Assembly: GCF_003259845.1 (NCBI RefSeq)
Contig: NZ_QLMJ01000032.1
Span: 1 to 55,942, forward strand
Direction: 5' to 3'
DNA: 55,942 bases
DNA from: Actinoplanes lutulentus
GTDB lineage: Bacteria > Actinomycetota > Actinomycetes > Mycobacteriales > Micromonosporaceae
The translations under genes and the position numbers were made by a program. Every line of letters begins with the position of its first letter. The stretch's first letter is position 1. Shown piece by piece: positions 34,522-44,898 of this stretch. The notes beneath the pieces were generated by a model. That model searched no databases. It was given only the letters and a program-made list of their open reading frames with translations, and was not told the DNA's origin.

Positions 34522-34537
34522 GATCGCGAAACAGGGG

Positions 34538-35106
34538 TTAGCGGAGGAGCGCCCAGGCGGTGTCGCGGGCGCGGGCGGCGGCGAGAAGGCCCGCTACCGC
34601 TGCCGCGTTGGTGATTTCGCCGCGCAGGGCCATTTCGACCGCTTTGTCCAGGGGGACGCGGTGGACCTCGATGTCGGCTTCCTCGGCGGTGCGCACGTGC
34701 CGGTCCGCCGCCGGCACCTCAGCAAGGTCGCGGGCCAGGTAGACCAGCACGAACTCGTCGCTGAAGCCCGGTGAGGTGTGCAGGTCGACGAGGTGGTCGA
34801 AGCGGCCGGCCGTGAGGTCTGCCTCCTCGGCCAGTTCGCGGGCCGCGGTCAGTGCCGGGTCCTCACCCTCGACGTCGCGCAGGCCGGCCGGCAGCTCCCA
34901 CAGGTGGGAGCGCACCGGATGCCGGTACTGCTTGATCAGGACCACCTGGTCCTGATCGTCGAGGGCAACGACGACCACCGCGCCGCGGTTCTCCACCACG
35001 TCGCGGGCGGCGGAGGTGCCGTCGGACATGGTGATCTCGTCGGTGTAGACCGAGAAGATCGCCCCGTGGAACCGATCGGTGCGGGAGAGCCGCTCGTGGG
35101 CGAAGG

Positions 35107-35110
<4 letters not shown>
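34538..35110 (-). CDS. Nudix hydrolase, ADP-ribose pyrophosphatase type
   Basis: 190 aa. The Nudix box reads G-LRDVEG-E-DPALTAA-REL-AEEADL (~residues 75-100), one residue longer than canonical before the first Glu and with Asp for the last Gly, variants common in actinobacterial ADP-ribose pyrophosphatases. ELPAGL before the box and HTSPGFSDEFVLVYLA after it fit ADP-ribose hydrolysis to AMP and ribose 5-phosphate. It corresponds to M. tuberculosis Rv1700 in position. The ATG overlaps the pyrG stop by 4 bp. The operon terminator follows. Confidence 0.93.
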
Positions 35111-36786
<1,676 letters not shown>

Positions 36787-36923
36787 GGCCCGCTCCCGTG
36801 GTCGCCTGTCTTTCTCCAACTTGCGGCAAGGGCCGGTTAAAGCCCCATCCACGGGAATTCACCGTAACACTGTTTGCCGGAGCCGCCACGTCTGGGCTGC
36901 TCGGCACGCGTGTCAGCGGGCCC

Positions 36924-39146
36924 TCAGACGGCTCTTTCACCCGCCTGAACTGGATCATCGTCGGATTTGCGTAGCAACGGTCCGCCCGGTCCGTCCGTTT
37001 CGCCGGGCGACGAGCTGCGGTCGGCGGCGTGAAGGAGAACACGTAACGCCGTGAGCACCGCCACCGGAACGGCCAGCGCCGCCGCCGTTCCGGACACCCC
37101 GAGAGCCGTCCCGCCGAACAGTCCGGCGATCAGGGTCGCCACCGTGGTGCCGGCGATACCCGCGCGGACCGCCGGATGCAGCCCGTAGACCCGGTTGAGG
37201 CCACCCCACGGGGAGAACTGGCAGAAGGCGAGCATCAGGGCACCGAAGAGCGCGAGGAGCGTGAGAGGGCTGTCCACCAGTGCCTGACCGCTCGCCGCGG
37301 CGGCCCGCTGCATGGCCGGCCCGGCGGTGCCGTTGCCGAGCGAGGTCAGGAACCGGCCGAGGGTGCCCTGTTCCAGCTCCGGCCGGCTCAGGTCGAAGAC
37401 CGCGAACCCGATGGTGACCACCAGACCGGCCAGAGCCGCCCAGGCGAACCGCGGGAACGTCAGCCAGCCGCCGGTGCTGATCGCCGCCGCGACGCACACC
37501 CCGGCGGTCACCGCGATCGCGCCGGTCGGGTCGGCGCCGAGGTACGGGCTGCCGACCACGACGACACCCAGTCCACCGAAGATCACCATGATCAGCGGGC
37601 GCCACTGCCGGGTGACCCACTGGGCCACGCAGCCGGCCAGCAGCATCAGACCGGCCACGAAGACGCCGAGCCCGACACTGCCGACGCCGGCGTAACGGAT
37701 GCCGTACACCGCCGAGTAGCCGGCCACGCCGTTGAGCTGGAGCCGGGCGCCGGTGAGCAGGTCCAGCGCGACCACCACGACGGCGACCGCGGAGACCGCG
37801 CCCATCGGCCACAGGGTGCGCGGGTACCGCGGCGACAGCCGGATCACCAGCGTGCCGAGCACCATCAGCGCGGCCGTGGCCGAGCCGAACGCCCACGCCG
37901 GATGCTCGCTGCTCCACCACGGCACCAGGTCGGCGACGAGCGCCGCCGGGATCGCCAGCCCGGCCGCGATCAGGGCGGCCTCGACGATCGCCACGAGGCG
38001 GCGCGGTGGCAGCGACGGCCCGGCCGGTCCGGCGTGCCGGCGGGCCCGGATCAGCACCGGGATCGTGGCGGCGAACAGCAGCAGCTGCACGATCGCCAGC
38101 ACCGCGAAGAAGATCTCGGTGACGCCGCGCTGGGCGATCGCCCGCCGGTCGGCGTCGTGTTCGCCCTGCATGGCCTCGGCCGGGTCGGCCGGGCGGCCGT
38201 CGGCGACGGTGGCCGCGTACCCGGAGAACAGCTTCTCCGGCGCCGGGCGGCCCAGCGCCGACAGCACGGTCGGCGCCAGGTCGACCAGTTGCAGATATCC
38301 GTCGCGGCCGGTGCCGGCCGAGGTGAGCCAGCCGCCCTCCCAGCCCGGTCCTTCGGCGATCGCGACGTGCAGCCGGGAGCTGGGGTCGGTGTCGGAGATC
38401 CCGGCGATCAGCATGAGCGAGCGTTCCGGGCGGGAGCTGAGGACCCGGGCCAGGACCGCGTCGGCGGCGGCGACGTCGGCCTGACGTTCGGCACCGCTGC
38501 CGTTGATGGTGCCGAGGTCGACCACGCTGAGCACACAGTCACCGAGCAGGGTGGACGGGTCCGCGGGCAGTTCCGGGACGTACTTGTCGACGCGGCCGAA
38601 CGGGCGGGCCGCCGCGATCGCCGCGCCGGGGCCGACGGCCACCGTGCAGCGCACCGATTCGGCGAGGGCGCCCGGCGTGGTGCCGTACGGCATCCGGTCC
38701 TGGTTGTTGCGGACCACGGTGCGCTGGTCGACGACGTTCGCGCCGATGCCGTCCGGGCGGGTGAGCTGGGGCTCGGCCGCGGGGCAGCGGCCGGTCACCT
38801 CCCGGGAGTCCCAGGCCGCGTAGTTGCCGGCGCCCAGCGTCAGGAACCCGTCGGCCGGGCAGGTCACCGCGTGCGCGGATCGCACGGTCAGCCAGCCGAC
38901 CGAGCCCGCTTTCGCCTCCTGCCAGAGTGCCGGGGTGCGCTGCGGGTCCAGGTCCTCCCAGCGCAGGCCGGGCGCGGCCGCCACCACCACGTAATCGGCG
39001 GCGCCGCGGCTGGCCTGCTCGTCGGGACGGATCGTCAACCCGGCCAGGCTGGTCACCGCGACCAGGGCCAGCAAAAGATAAGGCACCCAGGCACGGGTGG
39101 GTGCGACACCCGGACGCTGAACCCGGCGCAGCCGGTCCTTGATCAC
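36924..39146 (-). CDS. Large membrane protein with extracytoplasmic alkaline-phosphatase-like domain
   Basis: 740 aa. One helix near residues 22-40 is followed by ~310 soluble residues (DYVVVAAAPGLRWEDLD, TCPADGFLTLGAGNYAAW, LQLVDLAPTVLSALGRP), then about ten helices from ~345 to 700. The soluble part resembles the alkaline phosphatase/phosphodiesterase fold, with LAPTVLSALGRP typical of its C-terminal portion, but I cannot identify a full metal-binding set. Homologues lie beside pyrG in other actinobacteria. The GTG start overlaps the GT4 stop (GTGA). Likely envelope-linked; substrate unknown. Confidence 0.7.
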   Translation of the reverse strand: MIKDRLRRVQRPGVAPTRAWVPYLLLALVAVTSLAGLTIRPDEQASRGAADYVVVAAAPGLRWEDLDPQRTPALWQEAKAGSVGWLTVRSAHAVTCPADGFLTLGAGNYAAWDSREVTGRCPAAEPQLTRPDGIGANVVDQRTVVRNNQDRMPYGTTPGALAESVRCTVAVGPGAAIAAARPFGRVDKYVPELPADPSTLLGDCVLSVVDLGTINGSGAERQADVAAADAVLARVLSSRPERSLMLIAGISDTDPSSRLHVAIAEGPGWEGGWLTSAGTGRDGYLQLVDLAPTVLSALGRPAPEKLFSGYAATVADGRPADPAEAMQGEHDADRRAIAQRGVTEIFFAVLAIVQLLLFAATIPVLIRARRHAGPAGPSLPPRRLVAIVEAALIAAGLAIPAALVADLVPWWSSEHPAWAFGSATAALMVLGTLVIRLSPRYPRTLWPMGAVSAVAVVVVALDLLTGARLQLNGVAGYSAVYGIRYAGVGSVGLGVFVAGLMLLAGCVAQWVTRQWRPLIMVIFGGLGVVVVGSPYLGADPTGAIAVTAGVCVAAAISTGGWLTFPRFAWAALAGLVVTIGFAVFDLSRPELEQGTLGRFLTSLGNGTAGPAMQRAAAASGQALVDSPLTLLALFGALMLAFCQFSPWGGLNRVYGLHPAVRAGIAGTTVATLIAGLFGGTALGVSGTAAALAVPVAVLTALRVLLHAADRSSSPGETDGPGGPLLRKSDDDPVQAGERAV

Positions 39147-40255
39147 CGGCGGACCGCCGTGACCTCGGCGTACGCGGAGCACACGTCGGCAACCACATCC
39201 GGCTCGGTCGGCCAGGTCGCCGCCTGCACGGGGCCACGGGCCGCGTAATCGGCGCGCAGCTCGGGGTCGGCCAGCATCCGGCGGACCGCTTCGTCGAGCG
39301 CGTCCAGGTCACCCGGCGGGATCACCACGGCGGCGTCACCGACCAGCCCGGGCAGCCCGCCGACCGCGGTGACGATCAGCGGCACACCGGCGTACAGGGC
39401 CTCCTGGGTGAACAGCTGCCGGGCCTCCCAGTCGCTGGTGACCACCGCCAGGTCCGCGCCGAGCAGCAGGTCGGGCACGTCGCCGCGGTGCCCGAGCAGG
39501 TGGAACGGGGCGTGCAGCTGCGACGCCCGTTGCGCCAGGGGCATGTAGCTCGGCCCGGAGCCGGCCACCGCCACCACCGGCGCGGGCGTCAGGTCACGCC
39601 ACCGGGCGGCGGCGTCGACGAGCAGGTCGTAGCGTTTCTGCGGGTGCAGCCGGCCGACCGACAGGATCAGCGGGGTCGCGGCCTTGAGCCGGAACTCGGC
39701 GCGCACCGCCGATCGGGTGCGCTTCGGCGGGTCCAGCCGGGGTGAGGCCACCGGGCCGAGCCGGGCGTGTTTCGCACCCATCGTGACGGCCCGGTCCACC
39801 AGGTCCTGTGAGGCGCCCAGGGTGAGCGCGGCGTTACGCGCCACGATCCGCTCCAGCAGCGCTCCGGCCTGGCCTTTCAGGCCACGCGCGAGCACGGCGT
39901 TGTGCCAGGTCACCACCAGGGGCACTGCGGTACGCGCGAGCGACACCACGAATCCGGCCCGCAACCCGTGTGCGTGGATCACCTCGGCGTCCCGGCCGGT
40001 GATGGCCTTGCGCAGCTGCCGGATCGCGCCGGAGTCCTGCGGCCCGGGGTCGGCCGGAATCTCCACCGGCGCGAACTCGACACCGGACGTGCTGAACCCG
40101 AAGTGCGCGTCGGTCGCGGCCGGGCCGCAGACCAGCACCCGGCAACCGGCCTCGACCAGTCCCCGGGCCAGCGAGGCGACGTGCTGGCCGATCCCGCCGG
40201 TGCTGGACGCGAGGACCAGCACAACCGAGCCACGCCACCTGTCGTCGCTGCTCAC
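39143..40255 (-). CDS. GT4-family glycosyltransferase
   Basis: 370 aa with the GT-B fold. N-terminal VLASSTGGIGQHVASLARGL (~residues 13-32) forms the acceptor side. ILSVGRLHPQKRYDLLVDA, VAVAGSGPS and the donor-site motif TQEALYAGVPLIVTAVGGLPGLV with its Glu are typical of retaining GT4 enzymes using nucleotide-sugars. The target is unknown, but neighbours suggest a lipid-linked envelope glycan. The GTG at 40255 has GGAGG 10 nt upstream. It is in the same transcription unit as murJ. Confidence 0.9.
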   Translation of the reverse strand: MSSDDRWRGSVVLVLASSTGGIGQHVASLARGLVEAGCRVLVCGPAATDAHFGFSTSGVEFAPVEIPADPGPQDSGAIRQLRKAITGRDAEVIHAHGLRAGFVVSLARTAVPLVVTWHNAVLARGLKGQAGALLERIVARNAALTLGASQDLVDRAVTMGAKHARLGPVASPRLDPPKRTRSAVRAEFRLKAATPLILSVGRLHPQKRYDLLVDAAARWRDLTPAPVVAVAGSGPSYMPLAQRASQLHAPFHLLGHRGDVPDLLLGADLAVVTSDWEARQLFTQEALYAGVPLIVTAVGGLPGLVGDAAVVIPPGDLDALDEAVRRMLADPELRADYAARGPVQAATWPTEPDVVADVCSAYAEVTAVRR

Positions 40256-40280
40256 GGACGGGTTTCCTCCCTGAAGAAGT

Positions 40281-41855
40281 TTATTTTCGCAGCCTTGCGA
40301 CCAGCGGTTGCATGTCACGCCGGTCCAGCGCGTACGCCACCACGGCGAACACCACCACGACGGCGACACCGCCCAGCATGCCTTCCGCGAGGGCGGCGGG
40401 CACTCCCGGGGTGGGCCAGAATGCCCGTTCCAGCCCGGTCACGGTCGCCCATCCGGCGACACCGGCGGCGAGGGCTGCCACCACGGCCGCGGCACCGGCC
40501 CGGCCGAATCCGGCGAGTGCCGCCGGGCCCGCGTGCCGGCGTACCGCGCGGACCAGCAGCATCCCGGTCACTGTCATCCCGGCCGCGTTGGCGAGGCCCA
40601 GTCCGAGCAGCTCGGCCCGGCCGCCGGCGCTCGCGGTGACCGCGACGACCACGATCCCGGCGCAGAGCCAGCCGATCCCGGACGCCGCGGCGGCCGCCCT
40701 CGATGCACCCCGGGCGTAGAGGGCTCGGGACAGCAGGGCGAACATCGCGTACCCCAGCAGGCCGGGCGCGAAGCCGATGATGCCGGGGACCGCGCCGGGC
40801 GCGTTCATCAGGAACGCCGCCGGGACGGCCAGCCCGGCGAGCGCGGCCGCGCCCAGACCGGCGAGCAGAATGATCGACTTGGCGGTGCCGGAGAGCGCGG
40901 AGGCGTACGCGTCCTCGTCACCGCGCGCGGCGGCGTCCGACAGGCGCGGGTACACCGCGGTGGCCAGCGGCACCGCGAGGACCGCCCAGGGCAGCAGGAA
41001 GACGGTCTGCGCGCCGTTGTAGCGAGCCAGCTGCGCGGCCCCGAGCGTCACGACGAGGGCCACCACGATCTGCTGCGCGCCGACGGTCACCGCACCGGCC
41101 CAGCCGAGCCGGACCGCCTGCTGTCCCTCGTCGCCGGGGAACCGCAGCGAGGGCCGCAGACGCAGCCGCAGCCGGGCGAGCGGCACGAACAGGCAGAGGG
41201 TCAGCACCACCACGCCCAGTGTGGTGCCGATCGACAGGGTCAGCTCGCCGGCGGTGCTCAGCCCGGCGAAACCGGTCCGGGCGCCGTCGATCCCGGCGTA
41301 CGCCAGGTACGCGCTCATCACCGTGACGCTGGACAGCAGCGGCGCGATCACCGGCCACGCGAACCGGTGGTGTGCCTGGAGCACCCCGGCCAGCACGATG
41401 CCGATCCCGTACAGCGGCAGCTGCGGCGCGAAGATCCGCAGCATCCGGGCCGCGACCTCCTGGTGCGCCGGGTCGACACCCTGCAACAGCCCGGTGATCG
41501 GGCCGGCGGCCAGCGCCACCAGCACGGCGAGCGGCACGGTCAGCGCCAGCATCCAGGTCAGCAGCGCCGAGGTGACGGCGCCGACGCGCTGCCGGTCGCC
41601 CTCGGCCGCCGCTTTCGCCACCAGCGGCACCACGAGGCTTGCCAGAGCGCCACCGGCCACCAACTCGAAGACGATGTTCGGGACCGTGTTCGCCGCGAAG
41701 TAGATGTCGGCGAGACCGCCGTCGCCACCCTCACCGACCGTGTAGAAGAAGACCAGGGTACGGCCGAACCCGGCGAGCCGGGCGACCACCGTGAGCACGG
41801 TGATCAGCGCCGCTGCCCCGGCGATCTTCGCAGCGGTCTTCGCCGTATCGGTCAC
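40281..41855 (-). CDS. murJ: MurJ/MviN-type lipid flippase
   Basis: 524 aa with 14 predicted helices of the MOP superfamily. The N-terminal VLTVVARLAGFGRTLVFFYTVG and IYFAANTVPNIVFELVAGGAL correspond to the conserved start of MurJ, and APQLPLYGIGIVLAGVLQAHHRFAWPVIAPL matches helix 4-5. Family members flip lipid II or other undecaprenyl-linked intermediates across the membrane. Whether this is the main lipid II flippase or a paralogue for another polymer is open. The GTG at 41855 overlaps the MraY-like stop (GTGA). Confidence 0.88.
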   Translation of the reverse strand: MTDTAKTAAKIAGAAALITVLTVVARLAGFGRTLVFFYTVGEGGDGGLADIYFAANTVPNIVFELVAGGALASLVVPLVAKAAAEGDRQRVGAVTSALLTWMLALTVPLAVLVALAAGPITGLLQGVDPAHQEVAARMLRIFAPQLPLYGIGIVLAGVLQAHHRFAWPVIAPLLSSVTVMSAYLAYAGIDGARTGFAGLSTAGELTLSIGTTLGVVVLTLCLFVPLARLRLRLRPSLRFPGDEGQQAVRLGWAGAVTVGAQQIVVALVVTLGAAQLARYNGAQTVFLLPWAVLAVPLATAVYPRLSDAAARGDEDAYASALSGTAKSIILLAGLGAAALAGLAVPAAFLMNAPGAVPGIIGFAPGLLGYAMFALLSRALYARGASRAAAAASGIGWLCAGIVVVAVTASAGGRAELLGLGLANAAGMTVTGMLLVRAVRRHAGPAALAGFGRAGAAAVVAALAAGVAGWATVTGLERAFWPTPGVPAALAEGMLGGVAVVVVFAVVAYALDRRDMQPLVARLRK

Positions 41856-42685
41856 GCTTCGGGTGGCCGGCGGCCGAGCTCGTCGACGGCGCGCAGCCAC
41901 GGCGTGTCCTGGATGACCTTGGTGAAGCTGATCTGCTCGCTCGCGGCGGTCAGCGCCGCCAGCACGGCCAGCGCCGCCACCCGGCTCCCGGTGCCGGCCC
42001 GGGCCGTGAACGCCACCCCGAGCAGCGCGCCGAGCGCGTTCGCCCCGGAGTCGCCGAGCATGATCTCCTCGTTCAGGTCGGCCGGCAGCAGGGCCGCGCC
42101 GGCGCCGATCGTCCCGGCGGTCATCGCGCCGCCGCGGCCGATCGCCAGCGGCGCCCCGAGGATGGCACCGGCCTTGAGCGCGCGGCCGGGACGCAGGTCG
42201 AGAAGGTTCAGCAGGTTCGCCGTCCCGGCGATCACCCCGGCGCCGAGCAGCACGTCGGCGCCCCGGCCGAAGCCGCTGCGCCGGTTGCTGCCGATCAGGG
42301 CGGAGGCGACCAGGCCGGCCGTGCCCACTCCGGCGATCTTGACGAGGCCGCTGGTGACCCGGCCCTCGCGCAGCGCGCCCAGGTGGCCGGCGAAGCCCTT
42401 CGCGGTCTTCTGCTCCGGCCGGTTGCCGACGATGTCGTCATAGAGCCCGACCGCGCCGCTGACCGCTCCGGCGGCGACCGCCGCGGCGGCGAGCCGGGGC
42501 GTCGCGGCACCGGAAGCAGCGCCGGCCGTGGCGCCCAGCGCGAGCGCGGGACCGCCGGCGAGGGTCACCGTACGGCCGTGGAAGTTGGTCCGGCGCAGGT
42601 CACCCGCGTTCGGGTCGCGGCGCACCCAGGCGAGAGCGGACCGCGCGACCAGGGCGCCGATGCCGAAGGAGCGGAGGTAGGCCAT
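41852..42685 (-). CDS. MraY/WecA-like polyprenyl-phosphate sugar-1-phosphate transferase
   Basis: 277 aa with about eight helices, shorter than MraY (~360). Diagnostic motifs are present: the Mg-binding VGLYDDIVG (~residue 82), the TANLLNLLDLRPG segment (compare N-xxN-xDG) and MLGDSGANALGALLG (~215). These enzymes transfer a sugar-phosphate to undecaprenyl phosphate at the cytoplasmic face. The normal N-terminal helices are partly missing, so activity or specificity may differ. Next to MurJ and GT4 this suggests a dedicated lipid-linked glycan pathway. Confidence 0.8.
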   Translation of the reverse strand: MAYLRSFGIGALVARSALAWVRRDPNAGDLRRTNFHGRTVTLAGGPALALGATAGAASGAATPRLAAAAVAAGAVSGAVGLYDDIVGNRPEQKTAKGFAGHLGALREGRVTSGLVKIAGVGTAGLVASALIGSNRRSGFGRGADVLLGAGVIAGTANLLNLLDLRPGRALKAGAILGAPLAIGRGGAMTAGTIGAGAALLPADLNEEIMLGDSGANALGALLGVAFTARAGTGSRVAALAVLAALTAASEQISFTKVIQDTPWLRAVDELGRRPPEA

Positions 42686-42709
42686 GGCCCGAAAGTCTAG
42701 TCAGGGGTG

Positions 42710-43639
42710 TTACGGCGCCGCTGACGGCACCATCGAGGAGGAGCCGGTGCCGAGGCCGTACTGACCGATTTTGTTCTGCACGAGGCGCTCGGTGGTCGCC
42801 ATCGCGGTCGCCACCTGGCCCTGCACGGTGCTCACGTTGTCCACCGTGGAGATCTTCTTCACCAGGCTCGGGTCGCTGCGCACCCCGGCCACCAGGGTGC
42901 CCTCGCCGGCGCCGTCGCCGGCCACGATCAGCGGCCGGTTCATGCCGAACTGGGCCGCGACGGTGACCGCGAACGCACTCTTCTTCGTGGCTTCCTTGTC
43001 GGTGGCGGGCTCACCGGCGACCAGCACGATCGCCTCGGCGCCACCGGTCGCGTTGTCCTCGACACCGAGGTAACCGGCCTGCGAGAGCCCGGTCAGCACC
43101 GCTGTCACGTCATCCTGCGTCGGCGACGTGGTGCCCTGCAGCAGGGTCAGCGCGATCAGCGCGCTCGCCGTCTCCACGCCGTCGCTGTTCCGCGGCAGCG
43201 AGGTCACCGGGATGCTCACCTGCGACGACTGGTCGGCCAGGTCGAGCAGCTCGTTGGAGTAGTTCGGGTCGAGGAACTTCTCCTCCACCCGGACCCGCGC
43301 GGTCACCGTCGCGTTCGCCACGTTCAGCATCTTGGTCACCGCGTCGGCGGTGTCCTCGGCGCCGGGCAGCGACACCACGGCGATCTTGCGGGTGGCCAGC
43401 TTGCCGGCGAGCACCACCGGCGCCAGCTCGGTCGCGAAGTCCTGGTTGCGGTTGAGCTCGTCGCGGGCCTGGTTCACCTGATCGCGGCGAACGTCGTTGT
43501 CCTTCTTCAGCGCCTCGAGGTTGGCACGCAGGTTCTCGGAGACCGGGCCGTTGAGCGCGGCGGTGCCGACCACCAGGCCGATCGCGAGCGCGAGGAAGAC
43601 CGCGGTGAGAGACACCACGTGGTACCGGAAGTTGATCAC
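42710..43639 (-). CDS. SteB/MctB (CopX) family protein
   Basis: 309 aa. One N-terminal helix (HVVSLTAVFLALAIGLVVGTA, ~residues 7-27) is followed by a coiled coil (~32-70) and an extracytoplasmic domain. It corresponds to M. tuberculosis Rv1698, described as a copper-exporting outer-membrane channel MctB and, in Corynebacterium glutamicum, as the cell-division partner SteB. Micromonosporaceae lack a mycolic outer membrane, so the SteB role fits better here. It starts 7 bp after steA, the conserved pair. Confidence 0.88.
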   Translation of the reverse strand: MINFRYHVVSLTAVFLALAIGLVVGTAALNGPVSENLRANLEALKKDNDVRRDQVNQARDELNRNQDFATELAPVVLAGKLATRKIAVVSLPGAEDTADAVTKMLNVANATVTARVRVEEKFLDPNYSNELLDLADQSSQVSIPVTSLPRNSDGVETASALIALTLLQGTTSPTQDDVTAVLTGLSQAGYLGVEDNATGGAEAIVLVAGEPATDKEATKKSAFAVTVAAQFGMNRPLIVAGDGAGEGTLVAGVRSDPSLVKKISTVDNVSTVQGQVATAMATTERLVQNKIGQYGLGTGSSSMVPSAAP

Positions 43640-43646
43640 GACGCCC

Positions 43647-44825
43647 TCAGAAGAAATTGTCGAGCTGGAACACCAAATTGTTCCACCACTCGGACACGAC
43701 GGTGAGGTACGCCTTCCCCACCGTGGAGACGGCCACCGCCGAAGCCATCGCCGCGAGGGCGGACAGCACCAGGAGCAGCAGCGCGGAGCCGGAGATGTTC
43801 TGCCGGTAGAGCCGGCTCACGCCTTTCGCGTCGACCAGCTTGCCGCCGACCTTGAGCCGGGTCAGGAACGTCGACGCCATGCCGCCGCGGCCCTTGTCGA
43901 GGAACTCGACAAGGTTCGCGTGGGTGCCGACCGCCACGATCAGTGACGCGCCCTTCTCGTCGGCGAGCAGCATCGCCAGGTCCTCGCTGGTGGCCGCGGC
44001 CGGGAACGTGATCGCGTCCACCCCGACACCACGGACCCGCTCCAGGCCGGGCGCGCGCCCGTCCGGGTACGCGTGAACGATCACCTCGGCGCCGCACCGC
44101 AGCACGTCGTCGGTGACCGAATCCATGTCGCCGATGATCAGGTCGGGGGTGTAACCGTTCTCCACCAGGGCGTCGGCGCCGCCGTCCACCCCGATCAGGA
44201 CCGGTTTGTACTCCCGGATGTAGGGCCGGAGGACGTCGAGGTCCTCCTTGTAGTCGTAACCGCGCACCACGATCAACACGTGCCGGCCGGCGATGCGGGT
44301 CCGCACGTCCGGCACGCCGACGCCGTCGAGCAGCAGCTCACGCTCCTGCTTCATGTAGTCGAGCGTGTTCTGCGCGAACGCCTCCAGCTGCACCGACAGG
44401 CCCTCGCGGGCGTCGGCCATCGCCTGGGCGACGGTTTCGGTGTCCTGCCGCACGCCGGTGGCGACGGGCTCGCCGGCGAGCAGCACGGTGCCACCGTCGA
44501 TGCTGACCGTCTGCCCCTCGCGCAGGCCCTTGAAGATGTCCTCACCGAGGCCGTCGACGAGCAGCACGCCACCCTTGATCAGCACTTCCGGACCCAGGTT
44601 CGGGTACCGGCCGGAGATCGAGGGCTTCGCGTTGAGCACCGCGGTCACACCGGAGGCGACCAGCGAGTCGGCCGCCACCCGGTCCAGATCGAGGTGGTCG
44701 ATCACGGCGATGTCGCCGGGACGCAGCCTGCCGGTCAGTCGCTTGGTACGCCGATCGAGCCGGGCCACCCCGGAAACCGGGCCGGGCTCGGTGGAACGCG
44801 TGCGGCGCAAGGTGGGAAGTCGCAT
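43647..44825 (-). CDS. steA: Cytokinetic ring protein SteA
   Basis: 392 aa. The central part is related to thiamin pyrophosphokinase (GVDGGADALVENGYTPDLIIGDMDSVTDD, ~205-235), where the fold binds nucleotides. The C-terminus has one helix (SGSALLLLVLSALAAMASAV, ~345-365) and a short tail. In Corynebacterium SteA localises to the division ring and works with SteB. The ATG at 44825 (MRLPTLRR) is chosen with AGGA 8 nt upstream; longer frames to 44906 overlap recN. Located 73 bp after recN. Confidence 0.9.
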   Translation of the reverse strand: MRLPTLRRTRSTEPGPVSGVARLDRRTKRLTGRLRPGDIAVIDHLDLDRVAADSLVASGVTAVLNAKPSISGRYPNLGPEVLIKGGVLLVDGLGEDIFKGLREGQTVSIDGGTVLLAGEPVATGVRQDTETVAQAMADAREGLSVQLEAFAQNTLDYMKQERELLLDGVGVPDVRTRIAGRHVLIVVRGYDYKEDLDVLRPYIREYKPVLIGVDGGADALVENGYTPDLIIGDMDSVTDDVLRCGAEVIVHAYPDGRAPGLERVRGVGVDAITFPAAATSEDLAMLLADEKGASLIVAVGTHANLVEFLDKGRGGMASTFLTRLKVGGKLVDAKGVSRLYRQNISGSALLLLVLSALAAMASAVAVSTVGKAYLTVVSEWWNNLVFQLDNFF

Positions 44826-44898
44826 CCCGGCCATCCTGACACGGCGTCGCACCCCATCCCCCCGCGACATGCGCCAGCTCACCGACAATCGGGACTTA

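Larger units (their letters stand above)
33777..34537. other. Intergenic region dominated by a long inverted-repeat element
   Basis: No open frame has a believable domain. The segment is occupied by the 33868-34430 element described separately. A terminator for the Nudix gene lies at its right end. Transcription toward the CPBP gene must start somewhere inside, but no promoter can be placed with confidence. Confidence 0.6.
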
